Below the pieces are notes generated by a model. That model did not search any database. It was given only the letters and a program-made list of their open reading frames with translations, and had not been told where the DNA came from. The position numbers were made by a program, and so were the translations under genes. A stretch of DNA of 64,000 bases from Inquilinus ginsengisoli_A. GTDB lineage: Bacteria > Pseudomonadota > Alphaproteobacteria > DSM-16000 > Inquilinaceae. Positions within the stretch are counted from its first letter, which is position 1; each line of letters starts with the position of its first letter. The stretch is taken from positions 124,001 through 188,000 of the forward strand of contig NZ_JAVDPW010000002.1 of the NCBI RefSeq assembly GCF_031453975.1, read 5' to 3'. Of the stretch, positions 33,426 through 40,970 are shown piece by piece.

Positions 33426-34346
33426 TCACCCCGTGTCCGGCGGCTTGCGTCTTTCGACGCCGGTCGAGCCCGGCTCCCGCCGATCGTCCTCCACCGGCGG
33501 CAGGTCCATCTCCGCCAGGGACCGGTCCCCCTCCGCGACCCAGCGCTCCGCCTGCTCCGGCGGCAGCCCGAAGGTCGGGCAGATCAGGGCGACGGCCTCC
33601 GCCGCCGGGCGGGTCTCCGCGATCGCCATCAGCTCCGGCCGGTCCATCTGCCTGGTCATCTCGGCGAAGCGGCGCTCCCACTCGGCCGCGTCCTTCGCCC
33701 CGGCCTTGATCGCGGCGCTCAGCGCCATGATCACCCGCAGCCGGCGCCGGATCGCGACGGGGTCCAGCAGCCCGGCGGGGTCCGGGGCCGCCTCCTCCGG
33801 CGGCGCGAAACCCAGCTCCTCCAGGGTCATGTCCCCGACCGCGAGCCAGTTCCGGGTGTCCTCCGGCAGCCCGAGCCCCCGGCACAGCCGGGCCACGACC
33901 GCCGGCGCCGGGCAGGTCTCGACCATCTCCACCACGTCGGGCCGCTCGAACAGGTCGCGGATGTCGCCGAAGCGCGAGCGGGCCTTCATCTCCTGGGCTT
34001 CGGTCTCGACGCCGTGATAGTTCGCGGCGGCCACGGCCATGAGCGCCCGCAGCCTGGGCGACGCCCCGCCGGCCGGCTCGGCCGATCGGGTCTTGCCCTC
34101 CTCGGGCGGGCGGGAGAGCTTGTCCTCCAGCAGCAGGGTCAGCCGCAGCGAGCGGGTGACAGTGGCGATGCGCTGGCAATAGTCGACGCCGGGCTGCGGC
34201 GTCTTCACCGCCTCGGCGCGGGTCGCCTCCATCACCTCCATCTGGATCTCGGCCGCCCGGGCCAGCAGCCGCAGATGCCGCGCCGCCCGCTCCTCCTGGG
34301 GAGCGGCCGGGGCCTCCGGTGCCTGGGCGGTCTGCGGCTTGTTCAT
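33426..34346 (-). CDS. Uncharacterised protein with an internally duplicated domain
   Basis: The protein of about 306 residues has an alanine/proline-rich N-terminus, a helical region (residues 20-75) and then two similar segments at about 99-183 and 203-288. Repeat 1 reads LRALMAVAAANYHGVETEAQ and ends NWLAVGDMTLEELGFAPPEE; repeat 2 reads LRVIMALSAAIKAGAKDAAE and ends RWVAEGDRSLAEMDLPPVED. Shared positions include RP(D/E), E-T-x-P-A, L/F-GLP-E and the GD-x-(T/S)-L-x-E-(L/M) ending. I recognise no known family. There is no signal peptide or membrane segment. The exact start is uncertain because three ATGs lie close together and no ribosome site stands out. Confidence 0.7.
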   Translation of the reverse strand: MNKPQTAQAPEAPAAPQEERAARHLRLLARAAEIQMEVMEATRAEAVKTPQPGVDYCQRIATVTRSLRLTLLLEDKLSRPPEEGKTRSAEPAGGASPRLRALMAVAAANYHGVETEAQEMKARSRFGDIRDLFERPDVVEMVETCPAPAVVARLCRGLGLPEDTRNWLAVGDMTLEELGFAPPEEAAPDPAGLLDPVAIRRRLRVIMALSAAIKAGAKDAAEWERRFAEMTRQMDRPELMAIAETRPAAEAVALICPTFGLPPEQAERWVAEGDRSLAEMDLPPVEDDRREPGSTGVERRKPPDTG

Positions 34347-34477
34347 GGAACACATCATGAACAAAGATCGGAGTTAACGCAACGGCACAGGCCGAAACGA
34401 GTTCGGCTCCAGTCACTTCGGGATCTGATGCCGAGCGCCTTCGCGACCCCTCGTTGCCTCGGTGCGATCAGATGATC

Positions 34478-34647
34478 CGATCTAAACCATTCCGCTCAAC
34501 CAACGCGAACTGCAGCGGACTGATCTGCGGTTCGGCGAGGTCCCGAGAAGCTTGGAGATGCCAGCCGGGACGGATGTGTGGGGTCTGGATTCCGATGGCA
34601 CCGACCAGTTCCTCTGCGACGGCAGCAGCACCGAGAAGGCCGGCTAA
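34478..34647 (+). pseudogene. Relic of a beta-propeller-like gene related to the one at the window start
   Basis: From 34552 the frame reads LEMPAGTDVWGLDSDGTDQF, followed by LCDGSSTEKAG and TAA at 34645-34647. It matches the C-terminus of the gene ending at 272 (LEMPPGTAVSGLESDGGDQF, then FCGGGPTGK). Codons 34478-34492 (RSKPF) may match ESNRF of that protein, but the intervening stretch is shorter and out of frame, so the copy is truncated and shifted. No start codon or ribosome site gives a sensible product. Confidence 0.7.
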
Positions 34648-34738
34648 ATGTGCACTGTCACCATAATCCGTCACCGTACTCTGCGAGAGACCGCTTCGCG
34701 ACGGCCTCCCACTTCCACTCCGCGGGTATCGGCAGTCG

Positions 34739-35440
34739 TCAGCCGTTTTGAACAGCGGCCGCGGCCTTGCGGATTACGCTGACAACAACGTTCGGGTGCG
34801 AAAGCATGGGAACATGGCTGCTCGCCACCTCGGTGACGGTCGCTCCCATGCGCTCCGAGACCCAGCGCTGCAAATCGGGATGCACAGTGTGGTCTTGCGT
34901 AGCCAGAACGTACCAGCTCGGCTTCGACTTCCACGCGATGTTGTCGGCGCTGAGCTTCTGTTGGTGGAACAGATCGAAGACAGGAGCATAATGGGTAGCC
35001 CACACGAGCTTCTGGTCTTCCTCGGAGAGATCTCCGGCAAAGAACTCGGTGCCGTTCGGAAGCATCCACGCACGCCCATCCGCGACCTCGACGCGAGTGA
35101 AAATATCCGATGGATATTTGTCGAGTTGGTTCTGTACGGTCTCGCCCGCATCGGGGGCGACCGCTGCGATATAGACGAGGCCCGCCACACGCTCATCGAC
35201 TCCCGCGGCCGTGATGGTGGCTCCGCCATAGGAATGACCGACGAGCAGGACGGGGCTGCCGACGCGGTTGAGCGTGCGCTTCACCGTCGCCACGTCCTCT
35301 TCGAACGAGTCCAGGCCATATTGAACCGCGATCACCTCGTGCCCGTCGGCCTGCAAGGGCGGGATCACCTTGCTGAAGCACGAGCCATCAGCCCAGATGC
35401 CGTGGCAGAAAACGATGGTTGGTTTGGCTTGCGTAGACAC
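34739..35440 (-). CDS. Alpha/beta hydrolase
   Basis: The 233-residue protein has the oxyanion HG motif (FCHGIWADGS, residues 11-20), the nucleophile elbow GHSYGG (S70), a candidate catalytic D in ATQDHTVHPD and a histidine in ASSHVPMLSH. It resembles small esterase/hydroxynitrile-lyase-type hydrolases. The start is GTG 35440, supported by AAGGAG 6 bases upstream; an ATG one base away is in the wrong frame. It diverges from the LysR gene at 35640, which probably controls it. The DNA here is less GC-rich than the surroundings. Confidence 0.9.
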   Translation of the reverse strand: MSTQAKPTIVFCHGIWADGSCFSKVIPPLQADGHEVIAVQYGLDSFEEDVATVKRTLNRVGSPVLLVGHSYGGATITAAGVDERVAGLVYIAAVAPDAGETVQNQLDKYPSDIFTRVEVADGRAWMLPNGTEFFAGDLSEEDQKLVWATHYAPVFDLFHQQKLSADNIAWKSKPSWYVLATQDHTVHPDLQRWVSERMGATVTEVASSHVPMLSHPNVVVSVIRKAAAAVQNG

Positions 35441-35585
35441 ATTGCACTCCTTGCTTGTACGAAATGAGACTGAAAATCTAATTCTGGCTATCCGCTCGGG
35501 CCTTGCTCGATTGGGTCGGCGACGACCGCCCCGGCACCAGGCGGTGAGAGGCAAAGCGCCCCGGTTCCCTGCGCTGGTTACAATC

Positions 35586-35607
35586 ATTCGATCATCGATC
35601 GCCGAAT
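35586..35607. promoter_or_regulatory. Palindrome in the hydrolase/LysR divergent region
   Basis: The sequence from 35586 to 35607 contains CGATC-ATC-GATCG (35589-35601) and an outer ATTCG/CGAAT pair. It lies about 33 bases before the LysR start and 146 bases before the hydrolase start, the usual place for a LysR binding site that regulates both genes. Confidence 0.4.
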
Positions 35608-35639
35608 AGATGATAGCCTTTCCGTTCTTTCGAGAATGG

Positions 35640-36563
35640 ATGTCCCGAATGGCGACGATTCTGGAAAAGACGGCCGGTCTGCTCGCCTTCGTGCGGACCG
35701 TTGATGCCGGGTCTTTCGCTGGCGCAGCCCGGCTGATCGGCGCCAGCCCTTCGGCGGTATCGAAAAGCGTCGCGCGCTTGGAACAACGTCTTGGCGTGCG
35801 CCTTCTGCAGCGGTCGACGCGCACGCTCAGCCCGACTTCCGAAGGCGCCGCGTACTATGAGCAGGTGGCCGCCCATCTGCGTGCCATCGAGGAAGCCGAG
35901 GACATCGTGCAGGTGCCGGGTAATGTGCGCGGCGTGCTCCGGGTCACCGTGCCAACGACGTTTGGCCGCCCCCTGATCTCGGCATGGGCCGGCTCGTTCC
36001 TGGATCGCTATCCAGACATCAAGCTCGACCTCAGTGTCACGGACCGCCGTATCGATCTGATCCGCGAAGGCTTCGACATCGCGGTGCGGATCGGGGAACT
36101 GGAAGATACGACTTTGATCGGCCGCTCGTTGGGTGTCCTGCACTATGTCCTGGGCGCATCGCCAAAGTACCTGCAGCGACGGGGCATCCCGCAGGCAGTC
36201 GATGATCTCAAGCGGCACGCCTGCCTTCGCCACCTGCTCGGGGGCCGGCCGCAACCATTCACTTTTGCCGACGGCACGCGGATCGTACCCGATGGGCCTT
36301 TCGATTCAGACGATGCTCAGTCGTTGATCGAGGCGGCCGTAAGGGGGGTCGGCATCACGCAGTTCATGCGCCTCGCGATCGAGGACGATCTTGCCGCCAG
36401 CCGCTTAAGTATAGTGCTGCCAGAGATACCGATGTTCACAACGCCAGTCCACGTCTTACATCCGTTCGGACGCCAACTCCCGCTGCGAGTACGCCTGTTC
36501 ATTGATTTTCTAGTCGAGGCGCTCGGCGTCGACGGCAATTCGAACTTGGGATCGCAGAGCTGA
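35640..36563 (+). CDS. LysR-family transcriptional regulator
   Basis: The 307-residue protein has the N-terminal LysR helix-turn-helix (SFAGAARLIGASPSAVSKSV, then ARLEQRLGVRLLQRSTRT) and a typical effector domain (GVLRVTVPTTFGRPLISAWA). Start ATG 35640 (MSRMATI) is preferred; ATG 35649 is also possible. It is transcribed away from the alpha/beta hydrolase gene, with a 200-base shared promoter region. LysR proteins of this type usually activate the divergent enzyme gene in response to its substrate. Confidence 0.92.
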   Translation: MSRMATILEKTAGLLAFVRTVDAGSFAGAARLIGASPSAVSKSVARLEQRLGVRLLQRSTRTLSPTSEGAAYYEQVAAHLRAIEEAEDIVQVPGNVRGVLRVTVPTTFGRPLISAWAGSFLDRYPDIKLDLSVTDRRIDLIREGFDIAVRIGELEDTTLIGRSLGVLHYVLGASPKYLQRRGIPQAVDDLKRHACLRHLLGGRPQPFTFADGTRIVPDGPFDSDDAQSLIEAAVRGVGITQFMRLAIEDDLAASRLSIVLPEIPMFTTPVHVLHPFGRQLPLRVRLFIDFLVEALGVDGNSNLGSQS

Positions 36564-36632
36564 TAGATTCATCATCGGCAACCTTCGAACGACCATCAGC
36601 GTCACGCCGACTTGCAACAACGGAGCTGCAGC

Positions 36633-37193
36633 ATGGAGATGGCGTATCAGGAGCGGTGGCAGGCCGAGATTGCCGAGCTGCAGATGATCTTGTCTGGGTT
36701 CGACTTAAGAGAGGAGTGCAAGTGGGGAAAGCCCTGCTACACAGTGGATGGAAAAAACGTCGTCATCATTCAGGGCTTCAAAGAATACTGCGCGTTGGGC
36801 TTCTTTCAGGGTGCGCTGCTGAAGGACCCGAAGAAGCTGCTGGTGCAGCTCGGGCAGGTTCAGGCAGCGCGGGTGATGAAGTTCAGCAGCGCCAAAGAGA
36901 TTGCGACGAAGGCGGCCACCATCGAGGCCTACGTGCGCGAGGCCGTGACGGCCGAGAAGGCCGGTTTGAAGGTCCAGACGAAGCCCCCGGAGTTTCCCGT
37001 GCCCGAGGAGTTGAAGGAGAAGTTCCGCAACGATCCGCAGTTCAAGCGCGCGTTCGAGGCGCTGACGCCGGGTCGGCAAAGGGGATACCTGTTTCACTTC
37101 GCCGGCGCGAAGCAGTCTGGAACGCGGACCGCGCGGATCGAGAAGGTGATGCCTGCGATCTTCGAAGGACGAGGGCTTCTGGAGCGGCGATAG
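36633..37193 (+). CDS. YdeI/OmdA-family protein (DUF1801-like)
   Basis: The 186-residue protein has the DUF1801 pattern ECKWGKPCYTVDGKNVVIIQ and GFKEYCALGFFQGALLKDPK, then a C-terminal OmdA-like segment (VPEELKEKFRNDPQFKRAFE, then ALTPGRQRGYLFHF). Homologues are small cytoplasmic proteins with no settled function; some were linked to peptide or bacteriocin tolerance. GGAG lies about 8 bases before ATG 36633. The gene stands alone, between LysR and the convergent tungstate operon, in DNA that is less GC-rich than the rest, suggesting recent acquisition. Confidence 0.88.
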   Translation: MEMAYQERWQAEIAELQMILSGFDLREECKWGKPCYTVDGKNVVIIQGFKEYCALGFFQGALLKDPKKLLVQLGQVQAARVMKFSSAKEIATKAATIEAYVREAVTAEKAGLKVQTKPPEFPVPEELKEKFRNDPQFKRAFEALTPGRQRGYLFHFAGAKQSGTRTARIEKVMPAIFEGRGLLERR

Positions 37194-37347
37194 ATGGTGA
37201 AACTGTGGATGCGTACCGAGAGATGATCAGCGACTATCGAAAACGTTCGGTTGATCTCGCTCTGCAATCCTATCCCGCACTACCCGAAATTAGCCCATTC
37301 TACGGCCGAACGCCGCTTGGACGCCCGCGACAGCCGTGGCGCGGACG

Positions 37348-38172
37348 CTATCCAGTCGGCCGCGCATTCGGGAAGAACAGCTGCAGCCCGTCGATCCGAT
37401 ACCCGGCAATGGCCGCCTGACCTTTGCCGGACAACAACCAGTCGATAAAGGCCTGGCCGTCTGCCGCTTTCACCGTGGGATGTTTCGTCGGGCTCACCAG
37501 GATCACGCCGTACTGGTTGAACAGTGCCGGGTCGCCCTCGACCAGGACGACGAGGTCGCCCTTGGACTTGAAGCTGGCCCAAGTGGCACGGTCGGTCAAC
37601 ACGTAGGCCTGCATCTCGCGGCCCGTGTTCAGGGTCGCGCCCATGCCCGACCCGGCCTCGCGGTACCAGCCGCCGCTCGCCGCCTTGACGTCGATACCGG
37701 CCGCCTTCCACAGCGCCAACTCGGCCAGATGAGTGCCGCTGTCGTCGCCCCGCGACAGGAACGGAGCCCGCGCCGCCGCGATCTTCGCCAGCGCGGCGGC
37801 GGCATCCCTCGTGTGGCCGATGCCTGCGGGATCAGCGGTCGGTCCGACCAGGACGAAATCGTTGTACATCACGTCAAAGCGGGCGACGCCATCGCCCGCG
37901 GCCACGAACTTCTCCTCCGAAGGCTTGTGGTGCACAAACAGCACATCGGCGTCTCCCCGCCGCGCCGTTTCTATCGCCTGGCCGGTGCCCTGGGCCACCA
38001 CCCGAACCTCGATCCCGGTCTCCCTGGTGAATATCGGCAATAGATAGGGGAATAGCCCGGAATTCTCAGTCGAGGTGGTGGACGCCACGGTAATGAAGCG
38101 GTCGGCGGCCTCGGCCGGAATGACGAGGCCGAGCAGAAGTCCGACCATCAGAACGAGACGCTTGGCGATCAT
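37348..38172 (-). CDS. tupA: Tungstate-binding periplasmic protein
   Basis: The 274-residue protein has a Sec signal peptide (cleavage near AEAAD) and the TupA motif ASTTSTENSGLFPYLLP, which contacts the oxyanion. The block SRGDDSGTHLAELALWKAAG also matches TupA proteins. It supplies tungstate (WO4 2-) to the transporter encoded upstream, for use in tungsten- or molybdopterin-dependent enzymes. It is the last gene of tupBCA, 71 bases after tupC, with a GGGAGG ribosome site before ATG 38172. Confidence 0.92.
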   Translation of the reverse strand: MIAKRLVLMVGLLLGLVIPAEAADRFITVASTTSTENSGLFPYLLPIFTRETGIEVRVVAQGTGQAIETARRGDADVLFVHHKPSEEKFVAAGDGVARFDVMYNDFVLVGPTADPAGIGHTRDAAAALAKIAAARAPFLSRGDDSGTHLAELALWKAAGIDVKAASGGWYREAGSGMGATLNTGREMQAYVLTDRATWASFKSKGDLVVLVEGDPALFNQYGVILVSPTKHPTVKAADGQAFIDWLLSGKGQAAIAGYRIDGLQLFFPNARPTG

Positions 38173-38243
38173 GGCGCCCTCCCTGGTTGTTACGATCACG
38201 GTCGGCCGCCGAGAGCATAGCGCAAGAAGCATTCGCGCTATCC

Positions 38244-38954
38244 TCAGATGAGCTGACCCGCAAGGAATCTGGCGGCGGTATCGGTCTCGGGCTGGGCGAA
38301 GAATGCAGCTGCCTGCCCCTGCTCTAGCATCCTGCCGCGATGCAGGAAGATGATCTCAGCCGCGATTCGCCGCGCCTGGCCCATGTCATGGGTTGTCATG
38401 ACGATCTTCGTACCCCCGGCGGCGATGCGGCTGATCAGCGCTTCCACCGCCAGCGTGGCGCCCGGATCCAGGCTGGCGGTCGGCTCGTCCAGGAAAAGAA
38501 CCTCGGGTTCCACGGCCCACGCCCGGGCGAGGGCCAGCTTCTGCTGCTCGCCGCCCGACAGCAGCGGCGCCAACCGCCCGGCCAACCCGGACAGGCCCGC
38601 CTCGGCCAGCAATGTGGCAATGCGCTCGGACCGCCGGGATCTCTTCAGCCCGCGCAGAGTGAGCACGTAGTCGAGATTGGCGGCGACTGTCCGACGCAGC
38701 AGAACCGGCCGCTGGAACACCATCGCCTGTCGCCTCGGCGCATCCTGGGCGTCGGGCCCGAGCCAGCACACCGTCCCCGCGGCCGGGGCCAACAGGCCGT
38801 GGCACAGCCGCAGAAGCAGGCTCTTTCCGGCCCCATTCGGGCCCAGGATCACCGTCGGGGCCCCGGCTCCTATCGCCAGGTCGACAGCATCGATCAGCGC
38901 CCGCCCGCCTGCCACATAGGACAGGCCCGAAAGCCGCAGCGGCAGGATGGTCAC
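38244..38954 (-). CDS. tupC: Tungstate ABC transporter ATPase
   Basis: The 236-residue ATPase has Walker A GPNGAGKS, signature LSGGEQQK, Walker B VLFLDEPTASLD and the H-loop TTHDMGQA. It begins at GTG 38954, which overlaps the stop of the permease gene (GTGA). The ATP-binding order and context (TupB permease, TupA-like binding protein) support tungstate rather than molybdate, since ModC-type ATPases carry a Mop domain that is absent here. Confidence 0.9.
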   Translation of the reverse strand: MTILPLRLSGLSYVAGGRALIDAVDLAIGAGAPTVILGPNGAGKSLLLRLCHGLLAPAAGTVCWLGPDAQDAPRRQAMVFQRPVLLRRTVAANLDYVLTLRGLKRSRRSERIATLLAEAGLSGLAGRLAPLLSGGEQQKLALARAWAVEPEVLFLDEPTASLDPGATLAVEALISRIAAGGTKIVMTTHDMGQARRIAAEIIFLHRGRMLEQGQAAAFFAQPETDTAARFLAGQLI

Positions 38955-39664
38955 GACGCAGCACCCGCCCCCCGCCGCGCGGCCTGGCCCAAGGCCAGCG
39001 CCCCAGCATTGATGGCCAGCGACAGGCACAGCACGATCAGGCCCAATCCGAGCGCCAGGGCGAGGTCGCCGCGGCTGGTCTCGAGTGCGATCGCCGTGGT
39101 CATTACCCGCGTGACCTTGTCGATGTTGCCGCCGACGATGATGACGGCGCCGACCTCGGCCGATGCCCGGCCGAACCCGGCGAGGAGCGCGGTGGCCAGG
39201 CTGAGCCGCCCGTCCCACAGCAGTGTCGCCACGGCGCGCAGGCGGCCGACGCGGAGTGAGCGGAACAGCTCGTCATAATTCGCGTGGAGATCCTCGACCG
39301 TCTGCCGCGCCAGGGCCGCGATGATCGGGGTGATCAGGCAGGCCTGGGCTATGACCATTGCGGCAGGCGTGAACAGGAGCCCGAGCGACCCCAGCGGCCC
39401 GGCCCGGGACAGCAGCAGGTAGACCACCAGACCAACCACCACCGGCGGCAACCCCATCAATGCGTTCAGCACGATCACCACCGCCGACCGCCCGGGGAAG
39501 CGGGACACGGCCACCAGGGCGCCGAACGGCAGCCCGACCAGCCCCGCCAAGGCTGTCGCCGACAGGCTGATTGCCAGCGACCGCAGCACGATGGCGACCA
39601 GCTCGGGGTCGCCGCCCAGGATCAGATGCAGGGCGGCGGCGAAGGCATCCATGAAATCCGTCAT
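38951..39664 (-). CDS. tupB: Tungstate ABC transporter permease
   Basis: The 237-residue permease has five to six membrane segments and the docking loop ELFRSLRVGRLRAVATLLWD. It shows the TupB/CysT-type features FGRASAEVGAVIIVGGNI. It is the first gene of tupBCA. A palindrome lies 94-110 bases upstream of its start (39758-39774). Confidence 0.9.
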   Translation of the reverse strand: MTDFMDAFAAALHLILGGDPELVAIVLRSLAISLSATALAGLVGLPFGALVAVSRFPGRSAVVIVLNALMGLPPVVVGLVVYLLLSRAGPLGSLGLLFTPAAMVIAQACLITPIIAALARQTVEDLHANYDELFRSLRVGRLRAVATLLWDGRLSLATALLAGFGRASAEVGAVIIVGGNIDKVTRVMTTAIALETSRGDLALALGLGLIVLCLSLAINAGALALGQAARRGAGAAS

Positions 39665-39757
39665 CTCGCGGCTCCTGCGTCCAGCAGCCCATGATAGAGG
39701 TCAACAGTGCCGCGGTGCCAGCCGGCGGGGGAAGAAAACGGCGCAGAACTGCGCGAC

Positions 39758-39774
39758 CATCGCCGATGGCGATG
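39758..39774. promoter_or_regulatory. Palindrome between the LysR gene and tupB
   Basis: CATCGCC-GAT-GGCGATG is a perfect 7-bp inverted repeat with a 3-base centre. It lies in the gap of 128 bases between the stop of the LysR gene (39793) and the start of tupB (39664). Its core CCATCGCCGAT...GCGATG also occurs in the palindrome at 40766-40790 on the other side of the LysR gene. Confidence 0.45.
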
Positions 39775-39792
39775 ACGGAAGGGGCGTTCGGT

Positions 39793-40683
39793 CTATGCCT
39801 CGCGGGAGGTGAGATGCTGGACCAGGAGGTGGACCGGCGGCGGCAGCGAGGCCGCGTCGCGGGTGCAGATCTTCCAGTGCCGCACGGCCCAGGGCTCATC
39901 GAGCCTGACGGCGACCACCTGGCCGTTCTCCACATATCGCGCGGCATGGAGTTCGGGCACGAGGGCGATGCCGAGCCCGGCCTCGACCATGCCTCGGGCC
40001 GGCTCGAATCCGTTCACCCTGAGGCGCAGGCGCAGCGGCTGGTTGAGCTCCGCGGCGGCGCGCGTGACCAGGGAATCGAGATAGCTGCCCAGCTGGGGCC
40101 CGACCAGATCGTGCCTGGCGATGTCGGCGAAGGTCACCCCGTCCGCCCCGCTCAAAGGATGGTCCGGCGGCATGATCACCGTGAGACGGTCGCTGCGATA
40201 GGGGAAGACGCGAAGATCGGAGAACGGCATGGGGCCGCCGAAGATGCCGATATCGGCCGCGTTCTCCGATACGGCGCGGCTCACCTCGCGGCTCAGCCCC
40301 TCTTCCAGGTCGATGCGGATGGCGGGGTGGAGGGCCAGGAAATCGCGGAGGTCGGTCGACAGGTACTGCACGATGGTCGAAACGCTCGCATGGATGCGGA
40401 TCTGGCCGCGCATCCCCGTCGCGTGGTCGACGAGTTCCCGCTCCATCTGCATCAGGTCCCGCATGATGGTGTGGGCGTGGCGCAGCAGGGCGTGGGCGGC
40501 GGAGGTCAGCTCGATCCCGCGGTTGCTCCTGTGGAACAGCGGGGTCCCCAGTCTCTTTTCCATATCGGACATGCGCTTGCTGACCGCCGATGCGGCGATG
40601 TGCTCGACCTCCGAGGCGCGGGAGATGCTCCGGTGCTCGCAGATGGAGACGAAGAGCTTCAGGGACACCAGGTCGATCTGCAT
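39793..40683 (-). CDS. LysR-family transcriptional regulator
   Basis: The 296-residue protein has the N-terminal LysR DNA-binding domain (LKLFVSICEHRSISRASEVE, then HIAASAVSKRMSDMEKRLGT) and a substrate-binding C-terminus. It belongs to a group that often controls transport and catabolism of organic acids. It diverges from the leuC-like gene; the 287-base gap between them holds a strong palindrome. The start ATG 40683 has GGAG 6-9 bases upstream. It is likely the activator of the leuCDB-like/importer/SDR operon. Confidence 0.92.
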   Translation of the reverse strand: MQIDLVSLKLFVSICEHRSISRASEVEHIAASAVSKRMSDMEKRLGTPLFHRSNRGIELTSAAHALLRHAHTIMRDLMQMERELVDHATGMRGQIRIHASVSTIVQYLSTDLRDFLALHPAIRIDLEEGLSREVSRAVSENAADIGIFGGPMPFSDLRVFPYRSDRLTVIMPPDHPLSGADGVTFADIARHDLVGPQLGSYLDSLVTRAAAELNQPLRLRLRVNGFEPARGMVEAGLGIALVPELHAARYVENGQVVAVRLDEPWAVRHWKICTRDAASLPPPVHLLVQHLTSREA

Positions 40684-40765
40684 TCCGCGCTCCAAACCGA
40701 TCTCGCAGTCGCCGGAGCCTGATGCTCCCGCGCCGAGGCTTGCACTCTGACAGATCGGGCCGGGC

Positions 40766-40790
40766 CTGCCATCGCCGATCGCGATGGCAG
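40766..40790. promoter_or_regulatory. Operator-like palindrome in the LysR/leuC-like divergent promoter
   Basis: CTGCCATCGC (40766-40775) and GCGATGGCAG (40781-40790) are perfect inverted copies around CGATC. The site is 83 bases before the LysR start and 181 bases before the leuC-like start. No other gene fits the gap. It shares CCATCGCCGAT and GCGATG with the palindrome at 39758-39774. Confidence 0.55.
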
Positions 40791-40970
40791 GGTCCCCAAT
40801 CACGATTCCGGGCGGCGCATGAACTGTTGCAGCATGGTGAAAATCGAACCGCAACGCCCTGAAGCGAGGCCGGCCGAGATGGCCCGGCGTCCCGCTCCAC
40901 GATGTCGCCGCGGGCGGGTTTTCGGGGTGATCGCCGCCCCTGCCCCGCCGCGCGGCATGGGAAGGAAACC

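Noticed and set aside
37194..37347. Possible small gene between the YdeI-like gene and tupA
   Set aside because: Short frames exist on both strands, but none has a ribosome site or a recognisable protein. It is treated as a convergent intergenic gap.
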